This document shows positions 6,269-11,714 of a stretch of 11,714 nucleotides of DNA, piece after piece. Source of the DNA: Candidatus Latescibacterota bacterium (GTDB lineage Bacteria; Latescibacterota; 4484-107; B68-G9). The position numbers and the translations under genes are program-made. The notes beneath the pieces are model-generated. The model saw nothing but the letters and a program-made list of their open reading frames with translations. It searched no databases and had not been told where the DNA came from. The stretch lies in contig DTXA01000306.1 in the NCBI GenBank assembly GCA_012962735.1, positions 1-11,714 of the forward strand, written 5' to 3'. Position 1 is the stretch's first letter. Each line of letters begins with the position of its first letter.

Positions 6269-7605
6269 GCCTTCAGGAACCTCTGGATGGTCTTCCTGCT
6301 GACCCCGGCTGTCCGGGCCGCCTGGGAGATGTTGCCGTTGTGCCGGCGTAGGAGGGCCAGAAAGTACTCCCGTTCGAACCGGTGCATCCAGGCTTTCTTG
6401 GCCTCCCTGTAAGGCAGGTCCTCCCGAACCGGGCACGACGCCTCCAGGCCCCGCACTTCCGAGGGGAGGTCATCCGGGGTTATGACCTCCCCTTCGGCCA
6501 ACAACACCGAATGCTCTATGACGTTATGAAGTTCCCGCACGTTCCCAGGCCAAGGATATCGCTTCAGCATCTCCATGGTCTCATCGGATATGCCCTTAAC
6601 CAGCTTATTGTTCACGGTGCTGAACTTCTGAAGGAAATGATCGGCAAGAAGGGGTATGTCCCCTTCCCGCTCCCGCAGGGGAGGCAGGGCGATGGTGATG
6701 ACGTTCAGCCGGTAGTACAGGTCCTCCCGGAACCTCCCCTCCACTACCTCCCTTTTTAAGTCCCGGTTGGTGGCCGAAAGCACCCTTATATCTACCGAAA
6801 TGAGCTTTCTCCCCCCCACCCTCCGGAACTGGCGTTCCTGAAGCACCCGCAGGAGCTTGGCCTGCAATGGCAGGCTTAGCTGGCTCACCTCGTCCAGAAA
6901 CAGCGTCCCCCCATCTGCGTATTCGAAGAGTCCGGGCCGGGAAATATGCGCGTTGGTGAACGCCCCCTTCTCGTGCCCGAACAGCTCGCTCTCTAAGAGG
7001 TGCTCCGGGATCGAGGCACAATCCACCGGGACGAAGGGCTTATCCGCCCTCATACTCCGCCTGTGCAAGCTTCGGGCAACCAATTCCTTACCCGTGCCAC
7101 TTTCTCCCACGATCAGCACGTTCGCCTCGGTCTCGGCCACCTTCCGGATCATCTCTATCACCTTACATATCTCCGGGCTCTTGCCCACAATCCCGTCGAA
7201 CCCCTCTTCGGGCTGACGACTCTCCCCCGCCGACCTGCGGCGTTCCAAGGCCTGTTCTAAGACGAGCCTCAGGCGCTCCGAAGTAAGGGGCTTTGGGATG
7301 CATTCGAAGGCCCCCTCCCTGATCGCCTGCACGGCCAGAGGGATGGATACAGAGGTGGCGATGGCCACTACGGGAAGCTCCGGGTCCATACGGCGGAGCT
7401 CCCGGATGAGGGCTATCCCGTCCTTGTCGGGGAGGTGGAGTTCGGTGAGCACCACGTCGGGCCGGGCTTCGGAAAGCCTTGCTAAGGCCTCTTCCCTATC
7501 TGTGGCGGCGAGAAGCTCCCAGCCGAGCTGGGACAAAACCTGAACGTAGGCCTTCAACGTGTCTCTATCGCCATCCACCACCAACACCAAAGGTCTCTGG
7601 GACAT
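6250..7605 (-). CDS. Sigma-54-dependent activator (NtrC-like) with degenerate receiver domain
   Basis: The gene encodes 451 residues: receiver (about 5-120), AAA+ sigma-54 interaction domain (about 136-375) and a Fis-type helix-turn-helix (about 408-447). The ATPase is complete: Walker A GESGTGKE (167-174), Walker B GGTLFLDEV (232-240), sensor I SATNRDL (278-284), arginine-finger segment RFREDLYYRL (291-300) and PWPGNVREL (351-359). The sigma-54 contact loop reads GAFTNA (214-219) where GAFTGA is usual. The receiver is unusual: the phosphoacceptor Asp is Glu (E55, in VVLTELHLP) and the acidic pair is D11-G12, while the switch T84 and K105 remain. It probably works without phosphorylation or as a constitutive form. 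The ATG at 7605 has a good ribosome site (GGGAGGT, 5 nt). It is the last gene of its minus-strand block; its 3' end overlaps the convergent frame. No partner kinase or sigma-54 promoter was seen. Confidence 0.94.
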   Translation of the reverse strand: MSQRPLVLVVDGDRDTLKAYVQVLSQLGWELLAATDREEALARLSEARPDVVLTELHLPDKDGIALIRELRRMDPELPVVAIATSVSIPLAVQAIREGAFECIPKPLTSERLRLVLEQALERRRSAGESRQPEEGFDGIVGKSPEICKVIEMIRKVAETEANVLIVGESGTGKELVARSLHRRSMRADKPFVPVDCASIPEHLLESELFGHEKGAFTNAHISRPGLFEYADGGTLFLDEVSQLSLPLQAKLLRVLQERQFRRVGGRKLISVDIRVLSATNRDLKREVVEGRFREDLYYRLNVITIALPPLREREGDIPLLADHFLQKFSTVNNKLVKGISDETMEMLKRYPWPGNVRELHNVIEHSVLLAEGEVITPDDLPSEVRGLEASCPVREDLPYREAKKAWMHRFEREYFLALLRRHNGNISQAARTAGVSRKTIQRFLKAYRSRP

Positions 7606-7618
7606 CGTTACCTCCCGC

Positions 7619-7678
7619 TTACTCCTCTACGGTGTATTTGAAGGCCATGCTGCGGCACTCTATATACCCCTCATGCAT
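7619..7678 (-). other. Possible 3' remnant of an unidentified gene just upstream of the sigma-54 activator
   Basis: A frame beginning at ATG 7678 gives 19 codons (MHEGYIECRSMAFKYTVEE) and stops at TAA 7619, with the ribosome site of the sigma-54 activator directly after. The frame stays open upstream (…YLSGSYVER), and its codons resemble real coding sequence. It begins where the ABC ATPase similarity ends, so it may be the tail of a gene that once preceded the activator, joined to the ABC fragment by a deletion. It may also be chance. Confidence 0.3.
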
Positions 7679-8000
7679 CCTCTCTACATAGCTTCCACTT
7701 AGGTAATCCCGTATAGCCCCCGTAAAACCCGAGGCTCTCCCGGACCGTGAGTTCACCGTAGAGGAAAGGCCTGTGTCCTACTATCCCAACCTGTCTCCGC
7801 ACCCCCTCCGAGTTTCTATCCGCATCCTTCCCCCCGATCCGGACCCGCCCCTCCGAGGGCCGGACGATCCCGGCTATAAGCTTCAACAGCATTGTCTTCC
7901 CAGCTCTGTTCGGCCCGAACACCGACACTTTCTCCCCGGGGTCCATCCGGAGGGCCCAGGCCTATCCGTATCGCTTGCCCAGACTCCATATCTCAACCAC
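7671..8000 (-). pseudogene. ABC transporter ATP-binding subunit (CcmA-like), truncated and interrupted
   Basis: The frame opens at GTG 8000, overlapping the stop of the aldo/keto reductase, and begins like an ABC ATPase (VVEIWSLGKRYG). An in-frame TAG follows at 7964-7962 (codon 13), after which AWALR joins directly to MDPGEKV; the usual intervening strand of about six residues is missing. The Walker A motif is damaged: GPNRAGKTM in place of GPNGAGKTT. Similarity continues through LLKLIAGIVRPSEGRVRIGG and VGIVGHRPFLYGELTVRESLGFYGG, which is typical of CcmA/heme-exporter and similar export ATPases, then ends near 7700. The Q-loop glutamine region, signature motif, Walker B and H-loop are gone. 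Intact members have 200-300 residues. No permease is nearby. The lesions are independent of each other, so this is a decayed gene. Confidence 0.88.
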
Positions 8001-9117
8001 CCAATACCTCCACCACTTCCTGAAGCTGCCTTATGATGGGGATCTTCTGAGGACACTTGGGCTCGCACTCTCCGCACTCGACACAGGCCTCAGCCCAGGC
8101 AGGGGTCGGATTGCCCTCCCTGTCCTTGCGCTCCCCCAGCCTGCGGTACTGCACCTTGGCGTATTCGGTCAGGCCGTAGATACGGTGTAAGTTCATCAGC
8201 CGGAAGTTGGCAGGTATATCCACACCGTTCGGGCAGGGTATACAGTACCCACAGGCGGTACAGTAAAGCTCGCTCAGCCGTCTCTTCTCCTCCAAGGCCT
8301 CCCGGATATGCCTGTAGTCCTCCTCGGTGAGCACCACCTCCTGGGATGCCACGGCAGCGTTCTCCTCCAACTGCTGGAGAGTGCTCATTCCGGAGAGGGC
8401 CACGCTCACGCTCCGATTGGCCAGCACGAACCTGAGGGCCACTTCAGCAGAACTCTTGGCCTCCCCAGATAGCAGCCTCCTTATCTCCTCCGACGGCGCC
8501 GCCAGCATGCCCCCGCCCACAGGTCCCATGATCACCACGCCCATACCCTTCTCGGCCGCATAGGATATGGGCTCCTCCAAAGAACGGTTGATAAGGTTAT
8601 ACTGAACCGTCATAGTATCAAATGGACCCGTATCTATGATCTTATACAGGTTCTCGGGAGTGTCGTGGAATGAAAAACCTATATGGCGCACCAACCCCTG
8701 GTCCATGGCCTTCTGGGCGATCCTCATAAAGGGCTCGAACTCCTTCTGGAACCGCTCCCAGGTCATACTGTGCATCAGATAGAAATCTATGTGATCTGTC
8801 CTGAGCTTCATCAGGGCATCCTCCAACCACCTCCACCTCTCATCATCGGTGGCCTCCCTATACATCGGCGTCTTGGTCTGGAGAAAAACCCTATCCCGAA
8901 CGTCCTTAAGGGCCCTGCCCAGGGCCTCCTCGGACTCGCCGTTGTGGTAGAAGTGATGAGAATCGAAAAAGTTGACTCCAAGCTCCACCGACCTCCTTAG
9001 AAGTTCCACCGCCTTATCCATATCGACCTTCCCATCCTCCCTGGTGGGCAGACGCATCGCTCCAAATCCCAATTGGGACACCTTGTAACCCAGCTTCCCG
9101 AAAGTGCGGTATACCAT
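7993..9117 (-). CDS. Aldo/keto reductase with two C-terminal 4Fe-4S motifs
   Basis: The gene encodes 374 residues. An AKR TIM barrel (about 1-275) carries the expected tetrad D52, Y57, K82 and H116 (FFDSHHFYHNG, LQTKTP, DFYLMHS), so NAD(P)H-dependent carbonyl/alcohol chemistry is likely. A ferredoxin-like tail has two cysteine sets: C286-C289-C292-C295 (CTACGYCIPCPNGVDIP) and C345-C348-C351-C355 (CVECGECEPKCPQKIPI). This AKR subgroup is widespread in anaerobic or microaerophilic bacteria and archaea; the clusters suggest electron exchange with ferredoxin-like partners, but a physiological substrate is not known to me. The ATG at 9117 has a strong ribosome site (GGAGGGGA). It lies 67 bp after the TIM-barrel gene, with the hairpin repeat between them, and its stop overlaps the GTG of the ABC ATPase remnant. 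An operon with the TIM-barrel gene is likely. Confidence 0.94.
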   Translation of the reverse strand: MVYRTFGKLGYKVSQLGFGAMRLPTREDGKVDMDKAVELLRRSVELGVNFFDSHHFYHNGESEEALGRALKDVRDRVFLQTKTPMYREATDDERWRWLEDALMKLRTDHIDFYLMHSMTWERFQKEFEPFMRIAQKAMDQGLVRHIGFSFHDTPENLYKIIDTGPFDTMTVQYNLINRSLEEPISYAAEKGMGVVIMGPVGGGMLAAPSEEIRRLLSGEAKSSAEVALRFVLANRSVSVALSGMSTLQQLEENAAVASQEVVLTEEDYRHIREALEEKRRLSELYCTACGYCIPCPNGVDIPANFRLMNLHRIYGLTEYAKVQYRRLGERKDREGNPTPAWAEACVECGECEPKCPQKIPIIRQLQEVVEVLGG

Positions 9118-9147
9118 CGCTCCCCTCCCGATATAGCTATTATAGCC

Positions 9148-9178
9148 CCAAAAAGTTCTTCGCTCAGATACTTTTTGG
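9148..9178 (-). repeat. Intergenic hairpin repeat, copy 2, upstream of the aldo/keto reductase
   Basis: A 9-bp perfect inverted repeat (CCAAAAAGT at 9148-9156, ACTTTTTGG at 9170-9178) encloses the loop TCTTCGCTCAGAT, two bases different from copy 1. On the minus strand GGC and then TATAAT (9144-9139) follow, a perfect -10 hexamer 21 nt before the ATG of the aldo/keto reductase. A second CTATATCG follows, shared with copy 3. The repeat begins within 7 bp of the stop of the upstream TIM-barrel gene. No good -35 lies 17 bp before the hexamer. Confidence 0.85.
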
Positions 9179-9184
9179 AGACCC

Positions 9185-10054
9185 CTAAGGGGCCAGTTCC
9201 ACCGCTTGTTCTAAGTACGCCCGACTGTCCAGCAGGGCCTCCTCCCGGTCATCCTCCTCGAACTCCAACACTATGGGGCCCTTATATGCTATATCCTCCA
9301 ATATCTCGAAGAGCCCGTTCCAGTCCACCACCCCTCTCCCCACCCTCCGGTGGTCCCTCCAGTCCCCAGGCCGCACGTCGTGCAGGTGTATCTGGAAGAT
9401 GGTGGACCCCAACATCCGGGTTATGTGCATCAAGGTGCGGTTGAACAGCTCGGGCCCGCGCTCGGAGCCTAAGAGATTCGGGGAAAGGTAGCTCCTTATA
9501 TGCCCCACGTCCAATGTGGCACCCACTGCCTCGTGTCCCACCTCCAAGATCAACTTTAGGTACTCCCGAACCCGATTTGGATACCCCGTCTCGACCCCGA
9601 TCTTGGTCCCACACCCTAAGGCGAAGTCCCCCAGCCTCTGGAACGCATCCACCATCTCCCCAAAGAACTCCTCAAGGCTATATCCCGTCTTATGGTTGGC
9701 GTGTACAGTTACCACCTCCGCCTTCAGGAACCAGGCGGCCTCCAAGGCCATCCGGATCTGGTCGAGGGCCTCGTCCCGGACCCCCGGGTTGGAGGTGAAC
9801 AGGGGAAGGTCCACGAAGGGAGCGTGCAGGGCCACGTGCTGGAACCCCTGAAGGACCTCCTTCAACTTTTCCCTCTCTTCCTCCGTCAGCTCATCGAACC
9901 AGAACCCCGGCACCTCCCCCACGCTGTGGCGCACGCCCCGGAAGGCCGGAAGCTCTACGGCGGAAAAGCCCAGCTTCCGCACCGTCTCTATGGCGTCCAA
10001 CAGGTCGTAGTCAGCTAAGGAGGCTATCTGTACCCCTAACTGGTGGAGTTTCAT
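9185..10054 (-). CDS. Xylose-isomerase-like TIM-barrel protein (sugar phosphate isomerase/epimerase family)
   Basis: The gene encodes 289 residues of the AP-endonuclease-2/xylose-isomerase-like TIM-barrel family, typical length 270-300. Family features are the N-terminal strand LGVQIASL (6-13), VALHAPF (74-80), VVTVHANH (114-121), GVETGYPNR (153-161, E155 as metal ligand), TLDVGHIRSY (180-189, D182 and H185), FQIHLHDV (220-227), the loop WRDHRRVGRGVVDW (232-245, like the usual D-H-x-x-x-G-x-G-x-x-DW) and IVLEFE (261-266). Such proteins are metal-dependent isomerases, epimerases, dehydratases or endonucleases; the loop and the lack of endonuclease-IV features favour sugar or inositol metabolism. 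The ATG at 10054 has a GGAG site at 6 nt. It is the first gene after a TTGACA-N17-TATTTT promoter, with a leader of about 17 nt, and is followed by the aldo/keto reductase. Substrate unknown. Confidence 0.9.
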   Translation of the reverse strand: MKLHQLGVQIASLADYDLLDAIETVRKLGFSAVELPAFRGVRHSVGEVPGFWFDELTEEEREKLKEVLQGFQHVALHAPFVDLPLFTSNPGVRDEALDQIRMALEAAWFLKAEVVTVHANHKTGYSLEEFFGEMVDAFQRLGDFALGCGTKIGVETGYPNRVREYLKLILEVGHEAVGATLDVGHIRSYLSPNLLGSERGPELFNRTLMHITRMLGSTIFQIHLHDVRPGDWRDHRRVGRGVVDWNGLFEILEDIAYKGPIVLEFEEDDREEALLDSRAYLEQAVELAP

Positions 10055-10077
10055 AGGCCGCTCCAGGTAAGAGGATA

Positions 10078-10106
10078 AAAATAAGGATATATAAGTGTAT
10101 TGTCAA
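10078..10106 (-). promoter_or_regulatory. Predicted sigma-70-type promoter for the TIM-barrel/aldo-keto reductase unit
   Basis: On the minus strand, TTGACA (10106-10101), a 17-bp AT-rich spacer, then TATTTT (10083-10078). It is identical in hexamers and spacing to the plus-strand promoter at 4234-4262. The predicted start near 10071 leaves a short leader containing the GGAG ribosome site. Its -35 box lies 10 bp from the -35 of the divergent promoter. Confidence 0.72.
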
Positions 10107-10116
10107 GTCCGCTCGC

Positions 10117-10145
10117 TTGCGCATCGCTCAGTATATTGTTATATT
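10117..10145 (+). promoter_or_regulatory. Predicted sigma-70-type promoter for the fumarase-type beta subunit gene
   Basis: TTGCGC (10117-10122), a 17-bp spacer, then TATATT (10140-10145). The -35 is imperfect and the -10 is good. The expected start near 10152 gives a leader of about 45 nt. A hairpin CGACA-TAAG-TGTCG (10163-10176) lies just after the start site and may be an operator or leader structure. The divergent layout with the TIM-barrel promoter suggests shared control. Confidence 0.55.
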
Positions 10146-10195
10146 TTGTTAACTCCCTCAGTCGACATAAGTGTCGGAGCAAAGCGGGGCACACG

Positions 10196-10744
10196 ATGTC
10201 CATACACCTCCATACTCCTATATCCGAACAGGACGCCCGACGCCTACGGGCGGGTACCAGAGTGCTGATAACAGGGGTGCTCTATACCGCCCGGGATATG
10301 GCCCATAGACGGATGTTGGAGGCCCTCGAGCGTGGGGAATCCCTGCCCTTCGACCCGGAGGGACAGGTCCTTTATTACGTGGGCCCCACCCCACCCCGTC
10401 CCGGATTTCCCATCGGCTCGGCCGGGCCTACCACCAGTTCCAGGATGGACCCGTATACTCCCAGGCTGTTGTCTCTGGGGCTCCGGGGGACCATAGGGAA
10501 AGGGGAAAGGGGGGAGGAAGTGGCGGAGGCCCTGCGACGCTATGGAGCGGTGTACTTTGCGGCCGTGGGAGGAGCTGGAGCTCTCCTGGCTCGGCATGTA
10601 AAAAGGGCCGAGCTCATAGCTTACCCTGATCTAGGCCCGGAGGCCGTGTGCCAGCTCTACGTAGAGGGATTTCCAGCCCTCGTTGCCCAGGATACATACG
10701 GCGGGAACATATATACGGCGAAGAACTTACACAGGCACCCTTAA
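10196..10744 (+). CDS. Class I fumarate hydratase / tartrate dehydratase-type beta subunit
   Basis: The gene encodes 182 residues of the Fe-S hydrolyase beta-subunit family (C-terminal part of class I fumarase; TtdB-like), normal length for a separate subunit. Supporting motifs are AGTRVLITGVLYTARDMAHRRM (19-40), LYYVGPTPPRPGFPIGSAGPTTSSRMDPY (59-87, with the GPTTSxRMD signature), TIGKGER (99-105) and AVGGAGALLA (123-132). The subunit binds the substrate while the alpha subunit holds the 4Fe-4S cluster. The ATG at 10196 is chosen because similarity begins there; an upstream in-frame extension to 10100 runs through the promoter. The ribosome site is weak (GCGGGG). The alpha-subunit gene, normally next to it, is not on either side here. 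The stop overlaps that of the convergent response-regulator gene. Confidence 0.9.
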   Translation: MSIHLHTPISEQDARRLRAGTRVLITGVLYTARDMAHRRMLEALERGESLPFDPEGQVLYYVGPTPPRPGFPIGSAGPTTSSRMDPYTPRLLSLGLRGTIGKGERGEEVAEALRRYGAVYFAAVGGAGALLARHVKRAELIAYPDLGPEAVCQLYVEGFPALVAQDTYGGNIYTAKNLHRHP

Positions 10745-11574
10745 CTCTCCAAGTAAGCCCTCCGGTTGTACTTCAGCATCGTGATCCGGTTGCCCTTCTC
10801 GTTGAAGCGTATCTCGTCCATGTAGTTCCGTATCAGGAAGAGCCCCCTCCCCCTAATGGCCGTCATATGCTCCGGATCTGTGGGGTCAGGGATCGAGCTT
10901 GGATCGAACCCCTCCCCTTCGTCCTCCACGCTGATCTCAACCCACCTTTCGGTAATCCTACATCTCACCCTGACCTTCTTATTGGCGTCGTTCTTGTTCC
11001 CGTGCTCTATGGCGTTCAGCAACGCCTCATCTATGGCCAAGGGGATGGTAAACCGCTCGGCCGGGCTCAGGGGATAACGCATATCCTCTAAGTTGCGCAG
11101 AATACTGGAGGCGATGCCCGGGATGAACCTCCTGTGGCTGGGGATCTGGAAATGAAGTTCCTTGGACATATAGGGGAGAACCTCGACCTTCTCTCGGAGG
11201 TATCGTCGGTGCTCTATGCTCTTGCGCACCACCTGATAAAGCTGATCCAAGCTCACCGGCTTGCTCAGGAAGTTGAAGGCACCGTTCTGTATCGCTTCGA
11301 CAGCGTCCTCTACGGTGCCGTACCCGGTTATAACCACTACGAGCACCGCCGGGTCCTCCTCGTGAATGGCTTTCAGGAGCGCCAGTCCGTCCATTCTGGG
11401 CATCCTAAGGTCGGTTAGGACTATGTCGAAGGGAGCTTTCCGGAAGCGTTCGAGGGCATCACGGCCGTCGGAGGCCTCCTCCACCTCATACCCCTGGGCA
11501 ACTAAGGCATCTACCAGGAACTTCCGAACATGGACCTCGTCGTCGGCCACCAATATGCGGACTTTTTGGGACAT
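10741..11574 (-). CDS. Response regulator fused to an RsbW-like HATPase domain
   Basis: The gene encodes 277 residues. The receiver domain (about 4-125) is canonical: acidic pair D11-D12, phosphoacceptor D55 (LTDLRMP), T83 and K105. After a linker comes a GHKL-type ATPase (about 140-272): N-box DEALLNAIEHGN (182-193), G1 box EDEGEGFDP (217-225) and G2 box RGRGLFLIRNYMD (241-253). There is no histidine phosphoacceptor box, so it resembles the SpoIIAB/RsbW anti-sigma or serine-kinase fold more than a sensor kinase. Such fusions may switch sigma-factor/anti-sigma-antagonist partners on receiver phosphorylation; that role is inference. No anti-sigma antagonist or PP2C phosphatase lies in the window. 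The ATG at 11574 has only a weak ribosome site (AAAGG). The hairpin repeat lies 27-53 bp upstream. The stop shares bases TTAA with the convergent fumarase-type gene. Confidence 0.93.
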   Translation of the reverse strand: MSQKVRILVADDEVHVRKFLVDALVAQGYEVEEASDGRDALERFRKAPFDIVLTDLRMPRMDGLALLKAIHEEDPAVLVVVITGYGTVEDAVEAIQNGAFNFLSKPVSLDQLYQVVRKSIEHRRYLREKVEVLPYMSKELHFQIPSHRRFIPGIASSILRNLEDMRYPLSPAERFTIPLAIDEALLNAIEHGNKNDANKKVRVRCRITERWVEISVEDEGEGFDPSSIPDPTDPEHMTAIRGRGLFLIRNYMDEIRFNEKGNRITMLKYNRRAYLES

Positions 11575-11600
11575 CTGGCCTTTCTACTCGATATAGCTCC

Positions 11601-11627
11601 AAAAAGTTCTTCGCTGGGATACTTTTT
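11601..11627 (-). repeat. Intergenic hairpin repeat, copy 3, upstream of the receiver–ATPase gene
   Basis: A 7-bp perfect stem (AAAAAGT at 11601-11607, ACTTTTT at 11621-11627) encloses TCTTCGCTGGGAT, identical to the loop of copy 1. The outer CC/GG pairs of copies 1 and 2 are lost on one side (AA replaces GG at 11628-11629), and the conserved flank on that side is absent. On the minus strand GGAGC and then TATATC (11595-11590) follow, 15 nt before the ATG of the receiver–ATPase. The orientation relative to the downstream gene matches that of the other copies. Confidence 0.82.
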
Positions 11628-11666
11628 AAGCAAACCTCTTTTAATTGAGGAGATAAAAATTTTGCC

Positions 11667-11710
11667 AGATCAAGCAAAGGTAGAATCCTTTACTTGATCT
11701 CTATTTTTTT
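11667..11710 (+). terminator. Strong rho-independent terminator, plus strand (possibly bidirectional)
   Basis: AGATCAAG (11667-11674) pairs with CTTGATCT (11693-11700). After one C·A mismatch, AAAGG pairs with CCTTT around the loop TAGAAT. A run of seven Ts (11704-11710) follows after CTA. No plus-strand gene precedes it within 900 bp. On the minus strand the hairpin is followed by GGCAAAA and then TTTTT, so it could also end a minus-strand gene lying beyond the right edge. Confidence 0.75.
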
Positions 11711-11714
11711 ACTA

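Noticed and set aside
9512..9530. TGGCAC...TGC match to a sigma-54 promoter
   Set aside because: The GG and GC elements are two bases too close, and the match lies inside the TIM-barrel coding sequence.
10100..10195. Upstream in-frame extension of the fumarase-type gene
   Set aside because: The extra 32 residues are translated from the AT-rich promoter region and have no family similarity; ATG 10196 fits the family start.
11633..11656. Small inverted repeat CCTC/GAGG near the right edge
   Set aside because: A four-base stem with an eight-base AT-rich loop is expected by chance.
1..11714. CRISPR array, tRNA, rRNA, insertion sequence or phage genes
   Set aside because: No regularly spaced repeats, no tRNA-like cloverleaf and no transposase or integrase frame were seen on either strand by reading.

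Overview
This GC-rich window comes from a bacterial chromosome that I cannot place taxonomically. A sigma-54 activator, a receiver–ATPase fusion and frequent AGG (Arg) and ATA (Ile) codons suggest an uncultured, possibly thermophilic, Gram-negative-type lineage. That is inference; no rRNA or other phylogenetic marker is present. There is no phage, insertion sequence, CRISPR array or tRNA.

Layout. Positions 1-4133 are a minus-strand housekeeping block: xseA (exonuclease VII large subunit), then rel (ppGpp synthetase/hydrolase), a shortened and frameshifted YbjQ-type remnant, and the start of a family X DNA polymerase that runs off the left edge. Positions 4134-4374 hold two divergent promoters. 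From there a plus-strand pair begins: a nitroreductase-like flavoprotein and an enolase-superfamily enzyme. A short unrecognised reading frame trails the pair and converges on the next block. Positions 6250-10054 are a minus-strand block read from right to left. It holds a xylose-isomerase-like TIM-barrel protein, an aldo/keto reductase with two C-terminal 4Fe-4S motifs, the wreck of an ABC-transporter ATPase gene, and a sigma-54 activator whose receiver domain has lost its phosphorylatable aspartate. A second divergent promoter pair (10078-10145) serves this block and a plus-strand fumarase-type beta subunit. That gene meets, stop codon on stop codon, a minus-strand response regulator fused to an RsbW-like ATPase. 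A strong plus-strand terminator lies at the right edge.

How they fit together. The nitroreductase and the enolase-superfamily enzyme look co-transcribed. The TIM-barrel protein and the Fe-S aldo/keto reductase probably form a small sugar or organic-acid unit, and the fumarase beta subunit is divergent to them. No substrate can be named. Two regulators lie near this metabolic cluster, but no sensor kinase is visible.

The most distinctive unexplained signal is a hairpin repeat with three intergenic copies (about 2844, 9148 and 11601). Its stem is CCAAAAAGT/ACTTTTTGG around a conserved 13-nt loop. Each copy lies just upstream of a minus-strand gene (rel, the aldo/keto reductase, the receiver–ATPase), in the same orientation, and each is followed at fixed distance by a TATAAT-like hexamer. 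A second theme is gene decay by deletion: the YbjQ remnant, the ABC ATPase remnant, and an enolase-superfamily gene that overruns into another frame.
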